A stretch of 64,000 nucleotides of DNA from Phytohabitans rumicis (GTDB taxonomy: Bacteria > Actinomycetota > Actinomycetes > Mycobacteriales > Micromonosporaceae), in contig NZ_BLPG01000001.1 of NCBI RefSeq assembly GCF_011764445.1, positions 4,836,001 to 4,900,000 on the forward strand, read 5' to 3'. A program made the position numbers and the translations under genes. The notes under the pieces are model-generated. The model was not told the DNA's origin. It saw only the letters and a list, made by a program, of their open reading frames with translations, and ran no database searches. Each line of letters opens with the position of its first letter. Within the stretch, counting starts at the first letter, position 1. Shown here one piece after another: positions 38,777 to 46,572 of the stretch.

Positions 38777-39864
38777 TCACTGGATCTTGTCGAGCTGAGC
38801 GAGTGCCTTCGTCTTGAGCGCGTCCGGCAGCGGCGCGTAGTCCACCTCGGGGCGAGGGTCTGGCCCTCGGAGAGGATGTACTTGACGAAGCCCTTGACCG
38901 CTGCCTTCGTGGCCGCGTCGGTGTAGCTGGTGCGGACCAGGATGTACGTCGGGGCGGTGATCGGGTAGGTCGTCGCACCGGCCGCGTTCAGCGGGTCATA
39001 GGTGAGGTCTTCCTTGATCGTGGCGCCCTCCAGGGCCGCCGTGGCGCCGTCGAGGCTCGCCGCGACGTACTGGCCGTCCTTGTTCTTGATCGCGGCGAAC
39101 GTGAGGCCGCTCTCCTTGGCGTCGCTGAAGTCGACGTAGCCGATGCCGCCGTCGGCCTGCTTGATCAGCTGGGCCACACCGGTGTTCTTCTGGGCGCCCT
39201 GGGTGCTGGCCGGCCAGTTGACGGTGTCACCGCTGTCCAGCTTCCAGACGTCCGGCGCCGCGGCCTTGAGGTACTTGGTGAAGTTGTTCGTGGTGCCAGA
39301 GCCGTCGGCGCGGTGCGCCACGGTGATCGCCTTGTCGGGCAGCGTCACGCCCGGGTTGTCGGCGACGATCGCCGCGTCGTTCCACTTCTTGATGTCCGTC
39401 TGGAAGATCTTCGCGAGCGTGTCCGGGCTGAGCTGCAGCTTGTCCACACCGCTGAGGTTGTACGACACGGTGATGGGCGCGGCCACGGTCGGCACGTACA
39501 GGAAGGAGCCCGCGGCCACGCCGTCGGTGTCCTTGACCGTGCTGTCGGTGCCCGCGAAGTCGGTCAGGTTGGCGCCGAAGTCCTTCTTGCCCTGGCCCGA
39601 GCCCACCGAGTTGTACGTGACGTTCAGCTTCGACGCCACGCCCTTGAACTCGGCGATCGCCTCCGTGTAGAAGGCGTTCGGGAAGCTGGCGCCGCCGCCC
39701 TTCAGGTCGCCGGACAGGCTGGCGTAATCGCTGGCACCGGCGGTGCTGTCAGTACCCGAACCGGTGCTGCCACCGTCATCGTCGTTGCTACCACAGCCGG
39801 CCAGTGCGAGCGCGGCAAGCGCGACGCCGGCGAGGACGCGCCGCGAGAGCACGTTGCGGTTCAC
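38777..39864 (-). CDS. pstS: Phosphate-binding lipoprotein PstS (apparent 1-nt frameshift near the C-terminus)
   Basis: Extracellular phosphate receptor. Signal peptide with lipobox LALAGC (Cys24), then a Ser/Thr/Gly-rich linker and the PstS domain: KGGGASFPNAFYTEAIAEF (phosphate-binding ASFP), YNSVGSGQGKKDF and HRADGSGTTNNFTKYL. The frame breaks at the GGGG run 38849-38852; one base gives TLAPEVDYAPLPDALKTKAL and a stop at 38777. The GTG start at 39864 has a poor ribosome site; other GTGs lie close. First gene of pstSCAB, behind a PHO box. Confidence 0.88.
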
Positions 39865-39960
39865 CTCAGGTATGCCTCTCTGTTTGGGAAGCGTCCGGCC
39901 ATGGCCTGGCCCGACCAAAAGCGACGCTAAGAGCGCGAGGTAGCCGGCATCCCCGGCACG

Positions 39961-39978
39961 GGTGAACTGAGGGTGAAC
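39961..39978 (-). promoter_or_regulatory. PHO box (PhoP operator) upstream of pstS
   Basis: On the minus strand GTTCACC occurs twice with an 11-bp period (39978-39972 and 39967-39961), the direct-repeat layout of actinomycete PHO boxes. It is about 100 bp upstream of the pstS start, consistent with activation of pst under phosphate starvation. Confidence 0.85.
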
Positions 39979-40092
39979 ACGTGACCTTGGCAAGGTGGCG
40001 CGATGCTGAGGGAGAGTTGTCCGTTACGTGAACTGAGAGACTGGTGCCGGAAATATCCGATATAGGGGCACGGCCGTTATCGTCACGCGACG

Positions 40093-41061
40093 TTACGTTG
40101 ACGCGACCGTTACCGGATTTATCACGCGGTGGTAGCTCACGTCCGTCGACCACAGAGCGAACCCGAGCCGGGTGTAGAGGGCCACGGCGGGGCTGTTCGA
40201 CTCGTCGACGTAGAGCATGGCCTGGTCCAGCCCGCGCCCCCGCAGATACCGCAGGCCGGCGATGGTCAGCAGCGCGCCCAGCCCGGCGCCGTGCGCCTCC
40301 GGGTCGACGCCCAGCACGTACACCTCGCCGATCGGCTCGTGCTCGTGCGCGGCGTCGCCGCCGTGCACCTTGGTCCAGTGAAAGCCGAGCAGCTGGCCGG
40401 TCGACGCCTGCACCGCGAGCAGGAAGCCCTCCGGGTCGAACCACGGCTCGGCCATCCGCAACCGCAGGTCACGCAGGGTCCAGCGGCCCTGGTCCGGGTG
40501 GCTGGCGAAGGCGCGGGCGTTGGTGCGTACCCAGGCCGCGTCGTCCTCGCCAGGCCGGAACGGGCGCACCACCACCCCGTCCGGCGCCAGCGGCTCGTTC
40601 AGCGGGGCGAAGAGCGACCGCCGCATCTGTAGCAGCACCCGGGCCCGCGTGAAGCCCAGGCCGAGCGCCAGCGCCCCGGCCGACGGGTGGTCGCCGTGCG
40701 CCCACAGCCGCAGCCGCCCGCGCGGGTCGGTCTCGTCGGTGACCTCCATCGCCGCCTTCACCAGGGCGCGGCCCAGGCCGTGCCGCCGGCGCAGCGGATG
40801 CACGACCAGCTCGGCCGAAGCGCCTTCGACCTCGTCCGTCGTGTCCAGGTGCGCATACCCCACGAGCGCGCCGTCGTGGTCCTTCGCCAGCAGGTGTACG
40901 GCAGGAGCGTCGCCGCCGTGCCGGATGTGCAGCACGACGTGCTCCGACAGCGGGTACGCCCCGTCGGTGTCGCCGGCCGCCTGGGCCAGCCCGAGGACGT
41001 CGTGCACGTCGTCCGGGGTCAGATGGTCCACCCGGGCGACGAGGGGCTGCACCGCTGTCAT
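40093..41061 (-). CDS. mshD: Mycothiol synthase
   Basis: A 322-aa tandem-GNAT enzyme that acetylates Cys-GlcN-Ins in the last step of mycothiol synthesis. First acetyl-CoA loop: VVHPLRRRHGLGRALVKAAM; second: VDPEAHGAGLGALLTIAGLRYL, followed by LYVDESNSPAVALYTRLGFALW, a strongly MshD-like ending. Start at 41061 (MTAVQPLVARVDHL). It marks the host as a mycothiol producer. Gene order glnR - mshD - pst resembles mycobacteria. Confidence 0.93.
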   Translation of the reverse strand: MTAVQPLVARVDHLTPDDVHDVLGLAQAAGDTDGAYPLSEHVVLHIRHGGDAPAVHLLAKDHDGALVGYAHLDTTDEVEGASAELVVHPLRRRHGLGRALVKAAMEVTDETDPRGRLRLWAHGDHPSAGALALGLGFTRARVLLQMRRSLFAPLNEPLAPDGVVVRPFRPGEDDAAWVRTNARAFASHPDQGRWTLRDLRLRMAEPWFDPEGFLLAVQASTGQLLGFHWTKVHGGDAAHEHEPIGEVYVLGVDPEAHGAGLGALLTIAGLRYLRGRGLDQAMLYVDESNSPAVALYTRLGFALWSTDVSYHRVINPVTVAST

Positions 41062-41086
41062 GTCGCCACGGTATCGGGACAGGGCC

Positions 41087-42034
41087 CTACACCTGCCCCG
41101 GCTTGAGGGGTAGCTCACGGCCGTGCAGGCGGGGCGGATCGACGCCCGGGGGCAGCGCGCAGAGCCGGAAGCGGTGGCTCAGGTTGGGCAGGATCGAGCG
41201 CAGGGCGGCCACGGTGCCGCGCCGGTCCCCGCCGGCGTCGTGCAGCAGGACGATCGCGCCGCGGGTCGTGCTGGCGTTCACCGTGCCGGCGATGCTGCCC
41301 GCGCCCGGCTTGCGCCAGTCCTGCGGGTCGACGGTCCAGTGCAGCGAGGTCATCCCCAGCTCCCGGGCCACCCCGACGATGGCGGCGGTCCAGGCGCCGC
41401 CGGGCTGGCGGTAGTACGAGACCCGGGTGCCCGGCGCCGCAGCCATGATCGCCTTGTTGGTACGCAGCAGGTCGGTACGGATGTCGGGCCGGGAGCGCAG
41501 ACCGAGCTTGGTGTCGTGGCGCCAGGAGTGGTTGCACAGCGTGTGCCCGTCCGCGGCGATCGTCCGCACCAGCCTCGGGTACGCCATCACGTTGACGCCG
41601 ACCAGGCAGAACGTGGCCTTGATGCCGTACTTGCGCAGCAGCGCGAGCGTCTGCGGGGTGTGCGTCGGGTGCGGACCGTCATCGAACGTGAGCGCGACCT
41701 CCGGCGTACCCGTGGTCTTCCGGCTGCCGTACGGCCCGCCACGCTCGGCCGGCAGCGGCGGGCGGTTGGGGCCGGTGATGGGCTGGACGGCGGGCAGCCG
41801 AGCCACCACGGGCCGCTGCCGCTGGGCGGCGGGCCGGGGCGCGCGCTTCGAGGGCGTCGGGCTGTCCGTCGGAAAGGCCATCGTGACCCGGCCGCCGGTG
41901 TCCGTCCCGGCCATCCGGCCGACGAAGTACGCGCTGGTCACGACCGCGGCGATCACAAGAGCAACGATGGCCACGGTACGCGCGTTGGACGGTGTGGCAT
42001 CGCCGGTCTCACCGGTCCCTTTCGTAACGGACAC
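41087..42034 (-). CDS. Polysaccharide deacetylase (NodB/CE4), membrane-anchored
   Basis: A 315-aa protein with an N-terminal membrane helix (TVAIVALVIAAVVTSAYFVG, ~residues 20-39), a Pro/Arg-rich linker and a CE4 domain. The five CE4 motifs are visible: TFDDGPHPTH, HSWRHD (metal His), RQPGGAW, DPQDWRKPG and IVLLHDAGG. Expected to deacetylate peptidoglycan or another N-acetylated glycan outside the cell. GTG start. It ends 25 bp before the mshD start on the same strand, so the two may be cotranscribed. Confidence 0.9.
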   Translation of the reverse strand: MSVTKGTGETGDATPSNARTVAIVALVIAAVVTSAYFVGRMAGTDTGGRVTMAFPTDSPTPSKRAPRPAAQRQRPVVARLPAVQPITGPNRPPLPAERGGPYGSRKTTGTPEVALTFDDGPHPTHTPQTLALLRKYGIKATFCLVGVNVMAYPRLVRTIAADGHTLCNHSWRHDTKLGLRSRPDIRTDLLRTNKAIMAAAPGTRVSYYRQPGGAWTAAIVGVARELGMTSLHWTVDPQDWRKPGAGSIAGTVNASTTRGAIVLLHDAGGDRRGTVAALRSILPNLSHRFRLCALPPGVDPPRLHGRELPLKPGQV

Positions 42035-42100
42035 GGCGCTAAGGATAAATCGCGCTTTAGTTCTTTAACGTGGATATCGACCAATTACCTCGCATACAGC

Positions 42101-42134
42101 AAAGCGCCACCCAGCCGGAGCTAGGTGGCGCTTT
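42101..42134 (-). terminator. Terminator downstream of glnR
   Basis: AAAGCGCCACC (42101-42111) pairs with GGTGGCGCTTT (42124-42134). It stands 16 bp past the glnR stop and ahead of the deacetylase gene, separating the two units. Confidence 0.85.
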
Positions 42135-42149
42135 ACGGCGCTTTCGGGG

Positions 42150-42863
42150 TCAGACGGGCAGCGGCGCCGGCTCCGAGTCGGGCAGCGGGCGGTTGGGCGG
42201 CACGACGAACTTGTAGCCGACCTGGCGGACCGTGCCGATCATCGACTCGTACTCCGAGCCGAGCTTGGCGCGCAGCCGCCGGACGTGTACGTCGACCGTG
42301 CGGGTGCCGCCGAAGTAGTCGTAGCCCCAGACCTCGCGCAGGAGCTGGTCGCGGGTGAACACCCGGCCGGGGTGCTGCGCCAGGAACTTCAGCAGCTCGA
42401 ACTCCTTGTACGTCAGGTCGAGCGGCCGGCCCTTGAGCTTGGCGGCGTACGTGTCCGGGTCGATGGTCAGCTCGCCGGCCCGGATCAGCCCACCGGCGCC
42501 CGAGGTGGCGTTGGTGAGCCGGCCGACCGCGAGGCGCAGGCGGGCCTCGACCTCGGCGGGACCGGCGCTGGCCAGGATGACGTCGTCGACGCCCCAGTCG
42601 GCGTTGAGCGCGATCAGGCCGGCCTCGGTGACCACCGCGACCAGCGGGACGCCGAGCCCGGTGGCGTGCAGCATCCGGCACGTCGCGCGGGCCTCGGAAA
42701 GCTCGGAACGGGCGTCCACCATGACCGCGTCCGGGCTCGGGCCGGACACCAGCGTGCGCACATCGCGAGGCGCGGTGCGCACCGAATGGGGGAGCAGGTC
42801 GAGCGCCGGGAGCACCGCGGAAGGCTCACCGGCACGCGCCGTTACCAGCAGCAAGATTTCCAC
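42150..42863 (-). CDS. glnR: GlnR-type global nitrogen regulator (orphan OmpR-like)
   Basis: A 237-aa OmpR-family DNA-binding protein. The receiver-like half lacks most phosphorylation residues but keeps Asp50 ([10 protein letters not shown]) and the [10 protein letters not shown] ... [15 protein letters not shown] block that distinguishes actinobacterial GlnR. The winged helix ([26 protein letters not shown], then [15 protein letters not shown]) occupies ~145-225. GlnR controls glutamine synthetase and ammonium uptake genes, with no paired kinase. None is present here either. Confidence 0.9.
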   Translation of the reverse strand: MEILLLVTARAGEPSAVLPALDLLPHSVRTAPRDVRTLVSGPSPDAVMVDARSELSEARATCRMLHATGLGVPLVAVVTEAGLIALNADWGVDDVILASAGPAEVEARLRLAVGRLTNATSGAGGLIRAGELTIDPDTYAAKLKGRPLDLTYKEFELLKFLAQHPGRVFTRDQLLREVWGYDYFGGTRTVDVHVRRLRAKLGSEYESMIGTVRQVGYKFVVPPNRPLPDSEPAPLPV

Positions 42864-42955
42864 ACCGAACCTCCGTCCACGAGACGCCGCTCTGGTGGCG
42901 TCAGGATCCCGGCGTCGCTGACGGGGGGAGTCGCTTCTAGGCGACTCCGGGGTAG

Positions 42956-43062
42956 CTTAACCGATTATCAGGGGTTAACGGTGTGACCTTCCACCCGCCG
43001 ATCTTGCTGATGTCGTGTCCGTTTGTCCGATATGGCGACTGATAATCCCAAGATCGGTTAAG
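42956..43062. promoter_or_regulatory. Nested inverted repeats in the glnR / membrane-gene divergent region
   Basis: CTTAACCG (42956-42963) pairs with CGGTTAAG (43055-43062), and CCGATCTTG (42998-43006) with CAAGATCGG (43049-43057). The right arms overlap. These flank the divergent promoters of glnR and the gene at 43080 and could be operators; no known binding protein is implied. Confidence 0.5.
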
Positions 43063-43079
43063 CGCCATAGGATCGCACC

Positions 43080-44126
43080 GTGTTCCCCTCTTCCCCCGAG
43101 GTCGGACCGCGAGACGAACGGCGCGAACGGGCGGCCGCACGGCGTGCGCGCCGTGGCGGGCCCCCCGCCGCCGATCCCGGTCCGCCGCCGCCCGCCCCGC
43201 CCGCACCGGGCTCACCGGCGGCGACCATCGCCGCGGCGATGGCGCGCCCCAGCCCGCCGGCCGCCGAAGCCGACGACGAGCCCGAAGAGGTGGAGGTCGT
43301 TCCGGTACGTCCCGGGCTATCGGCCGCCATCGCGGGGTTCGCCGTGCTGTTGACGATCGGGTTGATCTTCGGTGCGCAGACGGCCGGCCCGGGGAGCGCG
43401 CGCATCCCGTACGCGATCGTGATCTTTGGGGTCCAGCTCCTCTTCATCCTGGCCTGGACGATGGCGATCAGGCCGCCCGCGCTGCCCGTGGTGGCGGGCG
43501 TCTGCGTGATCGTGGCGCTCGGTGCCGACCTCGCCGCCGTGTTGCCGCAGACCGCCACGATCGCGCCGCTGGGATACGTCGCCGCAGGCGGGTTCGCGGT
43601 CGGCGTGGTCGGGCAGCTCATCCGCCCAGCCGACCGGGCCCGGGTCACCGACTCGCTCGGCGCCACCCTGCTCATCGTGGTCGGCGTCGTCTCGTTCGCC
43701 ACGCTGATCGTGCTCGGCCGGGTGCCGCTGGGCACCCAGGCGATCTTCGTGTGCCTGGCCGCGACCGGGATCTCGCTCATCGTCGCGCGGCTGACCGACG
43801 CGGTGCTCGCCTGGCCGCGCCTGGCGCCGCAGGTGCCCCGCGGCGCGGCGGGCGTCGTCTTCGGCGCGATGGCCGGCACGCTGGTCGCCGCGGTCATCGG
43901 CAGCTACCTGGTCGGGTTCACGCCGACGAGCGCCGCCGTGGTCGGCCTGGTCGCGGCGGGTGCGGCCGGCCTCGCCGACCTTGCCACGGGGTACGCCGAG
44001 GCGGGTCGCCAGATGGCCGGTGAGCCGCCCACCATGTGGATCGCCCGGCACATGCAGGGCCCGCTCGGCGGGTTCGCGCTCGCCGCGCCGGCGGCATATG
44101 GGATGTGCGTCCTGTTCCTGACATAA
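43080..44126 (+). CDS. Hypothetical polytopic membrane protein
   Basis: A 348-aa protein with a disordered, Pro/Ala/Arg-rich cytoplasmic head (~1-78) and about eight hydrophobic helices from ~79 to the C-terminus (GLSAAIAGFAVLLTIGLIFG, IPYAIVIFGVQLLFILAWTMA and so on). No catalytic motif recognised; the helix layout is vaguely like phosphatidate cytidylyltransferases but the signature is absent. GTG start. Divergent from glnR and 46 bp ahead of the DUF2993 gene, likely one operon. Confidence 0.7.
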   Translation: MFPSSPEVGPRDERRERAAARRARRGGPPAADPGPPPPAPPAPGSPAATIAAAMARPSPPAAEADDEPEEVEVVPVRPGLSAAIAGFAVLLTIGLIFGAQTAGPGSARIPYAIVIFGVQLLFILAWTMAIRPPALPVVAGVCVIVALGADLAAVLPQTATIAPLGYVAAGGFAVGVVGQLIRPADRARVTDSLGATLLIVVGVVSFATLIVLGRVPLGTQAIFVCLAATGISLIVARLTDAVLAWPRLAPQVPRGAAGVVFGAMAGTLVAAVIGSYLVGFTPTSAAVVGLVAAGAAGLADLATGYAEAGRQMAGEPPTMWIARHMQGPLGGFALAAPAAYGMCVLFLT

Positions 44127-44172
44127 CCGAAGACATAACTGAGACACAGGAAAGCTGGGTATAAACGGCGCC

Positions 44173-44964
44173 GTGACGACGTACACGTATGGAGATGTGT
44201 CGGCGCCGCCGCGGCGGCGGCGGTGGGGCCGGCGGCTGCTTGTCGTGCTGATCGTGCTGTTGGTGATCCTCGGTGGGCTGCTCGCGGTCGCCGACCGGGT
44301 GGCCGCCAGCGTGGCCGAGCGGACCATCAGCGACGAGATCGCCAAGGAGCTGGTCGCCCAGGACATCGAGGCGTCCCAGCCCGAGGTGGGCATCGGCGGC
44401 TTCCCGTTCCTCACCCAGGTGCTGTCCGGCCGGTACGAGTCGATCTCGATCCGCCTGCGCGACCTGGAGGGCACCGTCGCCGGCAACGGCGTACGGCTGC
44501 CACAGCTCGACGTGGACGCCCGGGACGTGTCGGCACCTCTCGACGCCATCCGCAGCGGCCAGGGCGACGTCGTGGCCAGCACCGTCGAGGGCACCGCCAC
44601 CATCGCGTACGCCAGCATCGTGGACCTAATGAACCAGCCCGGCCTGCGCCTGTCGGAGCAGGACGGCAACCTGGCCGTCACGGCGCCGCTCGACGTGCTC
44701 GGCCAGCGGATCACCGTCAGCGGCACCGCCAAGCTGACCGTCGCCGACAACCAGGTGCGGATCAACTTCGAGAACCTGACCTCGGACGACCTGCCGAACG
44801 TCGCGGGCGCGCAGTCCGCGATCAACCAGTACGCCCGGCAGATCTCGGTCAACATGGCCCTGCCCGAGTTGCCGTTCCAGCTGAACGTGCGCAGCGTCGA
44901 GCCGCTCCCGGAGGGCCTCACCGTCTCGGCCTCGGCCCAGAACGTGCCCCTGAACCAGTGGTAA
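44173..44964 (+). CDS. DUF2993 protein (LmeA-like), exported
   Basis: A 263-aa protein with a basic head (RRRRWGRRLL), one membrane anchor (VVLIVLLVILGGLLAVADRV, ~residues 23-43) and an extracytoplasmic DUF2993 domain (EIAKELVAQDIEASQPEVGIGGFPFLTQVLSGRY). In mycobacteria the homologue LmeA takes part in lipomannan elongation and binds lipids; transfer of that role is inference. GTG start. Gene order next to sulfurtransferase genes is shared with mycobacteria. Confidence 0.85.
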   Translation: MTTYTYGDVSAPPRRRRWGRRLLVVLIVLLVILGGLLAVADRVAASVAERTISDEIAKELVAQDIEASQPEVGIGGFPFLTQVLSGRYESISIRLRDLEGTVAGNGVRLPQLDVDARDVSAPLDAIRSGQGDVVASTVEGTATIAYASIVDLMNQPGLRLSEQDGNLAVTAPLDVLGQRITVSGTAKLTVADNQVRINFENLTSDDLPNVAGAQSAINQYARQISVNMALPELPFQLNVRSVEPLPEGLTVSASAQNVPLNQW

Positions 44965-45098
44965 GGCTTCACCTTCGGTTGGGGTAGGAGCCGGGGTGGC
45001 GCGCGACGGCGCTGTACCTGGATTCCGATTTGCTCCCCATCCCGGATGGTGAGTCGCTCCTGTGACGGGCCGAAGAACGGCTGGTAAGCTCCCTGCCC

Positions 45099-45176
45099 AT
45101 GGGGACGCTCCTCACCAAACGGCGCGCGGTCGACCTGTGCCGCGTGGCCACCTGCCTGTGTTGCCCCGTCATCTGA
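45099..45176 (+). CDS. Cysteine-rich leader peptide (25 aa)
   Basis: A short frame from ATG 45099 to TGA 45176. It begins MGTLLTKRR, contains the VDLCRV motif typical of actinobacterial leader peptides and has four cysteines, at 14, 19, 21 and 22, the last two adjacent (CLCC). It lies 160 bp before the thiosulfate sulfurtransferase gene. Such Cys-codon uORFs sense cysteinyl-tRNA supply by ribosome stalling. A hairpin starts at its last cysteine codons (45163). Too short for most gene callers. Confidence 0.8.
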   Translation: MGTLLTKRRAVDLCRVATCLCCPVI

Positions 45177-45192
45177 CGGCGGGGCCGGTTTT
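45163..45192 (+). promoter_or_regulatory. Candidate attenuator hairpin overlapping the leader peptide
   Basis: GCCCC (45163-45167) can pair with GGGGC (45181-45185), with GTC/GAC (45168-45170, 45175-45177) inside, followed by GGTTTT. The 5' arm overlaps the last Cys-Pro codons of the leader, so a ribosome stalled on cysteine codons would keep the hairpin open. This mechanism is inferred from the layout. Confidence 0.55.
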
Positions 45193-45335
45193 GCGTATCC
45201 CCTGAAGTTCACTACGCCCGGCAGTGGCGCCGTCGCACGTACCCGTGATCCGTCCCAAACCATGGGTCGCGCGCTACGGCAAAGTGAAGCGCCCGCGCGC
45301 AGACCTCGAATCAATCCTCACAAGGAGCTCATTCG

Positions 45336-46184
45336 ATGAGTCGCGACACTGCACTCGTATCGGCTGACTGGGCAGAGGGAAACCTCGCCACGCCCGGCGT
45401 CGTCTTCGTCGAGGTCGACGAGGACACGGCCGCCTATGACGGCGGCCACATTCCCGGCGCGATCAAGCTGGACTGGAAGAAGGACCTGCAGGACCCGGTA
45501 CGCCGGGACTTCGTCAACAAGGAGCAGTTCGAGGCCCTGCTCTCCGAGCGCGGCATCGGCAACGACGACGCCGTCATCCTGTACGGCGGCAACAACAACT
45601 GGTTCGCGGCCTACGCGTACTGGTACTTCAAGCTGTACGGCCACGGCGACGTCAAGCTGCTCGACGGCGGCCGCAAGAAGTGGGAGCTCGACGCCCGCAC
45701 CCTCACCAAGGACCCGGTGAGCCGCCCGGCCACGGAGTACACCGCGCAGGAGCCCGACCTGAGCATCCGCGCGTTCCGCGACGAGACGGTCGCCGCCATC
45801 GGCGTGAAGAACCTCGTCGACGTGCGCTCCCCCGACGAGTACGCCGGCCGCCTCCTCGCCCCGGCGCACCTGCCGCAGGAGCAGGCGCAGCGGGCCGGCC
45901 ACATCCCCACGGCGCTCAGCGTGCCGTGGAGCAAGGCCGCCAACGAGGACGGCACGTTCAAGTCCGACGACGACCTGCGCCAGATCTACGGCGAGGCCGG
46001 GCTCGAAGACGGCAAGCCCACCATCGCCTACTGCCGCATCGGCGAGCGCTCCTCGCACACCTGGTTTGTGCTGAAGGAGCTGCTCGGGCACCAGGACGTG
46101 AAGAACTACGACGGATCGTGGACCGAGTACGGCTCGCTGGTGGGCGTGCCGGTCGCGCTCGGCGACGAGCCTGGGAAGGCGTGA
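45336..46184 (+). CDS. cysA2: Thiosulfate sulfurtransferase (rhodanese, CysA2-type)
   Basis: A 282-aa two-domain rhodanese that moves sulfane sulfur from thiosulfate to acceptors. N-terminal inactive domain with GGHIPGAIKLDWKKDLQD; C-terminal active domain with LVDVRSPDEY, AGHIPTALSVPW and the persulfide loop YCRIGERSSHTWF (active Cys). Strong ribosome site (AAGGAG). It is followed after 2 bp by DUF1416 and preceded by a Cys-rich leader, so it is likely induced on cysteine shortage. Confidence 0.94.
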   Translation: MSRDTALVSADWAEGNLATPGVVFVEVDEDTAAYDGGHIPGAIKLDWKKDLQDPVRRDFVNKEQFEALLSERGIGNDDAVILYGGNNNWFAAYAYWYFKLYGHGDVKLLDGGRKKWELDARTLTKDPVSRPATEYTAQEPDLSIRAFRDETVAAIGVKNLVDVRSPDEYAGRLLAPAHLPQEQAQRAGHIPTALSVPWSKAANEDGTFKSDDDLRQIYGEAGLEDGKPTIAYCRIGERSSHTWFVLKELLGHQDVKNYDGSWTEYGSLVGVPVALGDEPGKA

Positions 46185-46186
46185 CA

Positions 46187-46519
46187 ATGACTGCTGTGAC
46201 ATCGACCAATGCCGCGGCGGGTTGCGCTGCCCCGGACCAGGCCGCTCCGATCCCGGCGAGCGTCGACCTGGAGAAGGAGACCGTGATCACCGGCACGGTC
46301 GTGGCGGACTCGGGTGAGGCGGTGGCCGGCGCGTACGTGCGGCTGCTCGACTCGACCGGCGAGTTCACCGCCGAGGTGGTCACCTCTCCGGAAGGCCAGT
46401 TCCGCTTCTTCGCCGCACCGGGCACCTGGACGCTGCGGGCGCTCTCCCGCCACGGCAACGGCGACGCCACCGTCACCGCCAACCGGGGCATCAACCAGGT
46501 CGGCGTCACCGTCGCCTAG
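46187..46519 (+). CDS. sseC: DUF1416 protein (SseC-like)
   Basis: A 110-aa protein that accompanies CysA2 in actinobacteria. A short Ala-rich head with one Cys (AAGCAAPD) leads to a beta-sandwich-like domain: TVITGTVVADSGEAVAGAYVRLLDSTGEF and GQFRFFAAPGTWTLRALS, similar to carboxypeptidase regulatory-like folds. Presumed partner of the sulfurtransferase; biochemical role unknown. Confidence 0.9.
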   Translation: MTAVTSTNAAAGCAAPDQAAPIPASVDLEKETVITGTVVADSGEAVAGAYVRLLDSTGEFTAEVVTSPEGQFRFFAAPGTWTLRALSRHGNGDATVTANRGINQVGVTVA

Positions 46520-46528
46520 TTACTCCCT

Positions 46529-46565
46529 GATCAGGGCGTCCCTCGTATGGAGGGACGCCCTGATC
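46529..46565. terminator. Bidirectional terminator between sseC and the Kelch subtilase
   Basis: GATCAGGGCGTCCCT (46529-46543) pairs exactly with AGGGACGCCCTGATC (46551-46565) around a 7-nt loop, with the two convergent stops on either side. Confidence 0.93.
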
Positions 46566-46572
46566 GTTTGGG

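Noticed and set aside
37710..39864. Degenerate, inactive pst operon
   Set aside because: All three breaks in pstC and pstS lie in G/C homopolymers, each fixed by a single base; pstA and pstB are intact and the PHO box is conserved.
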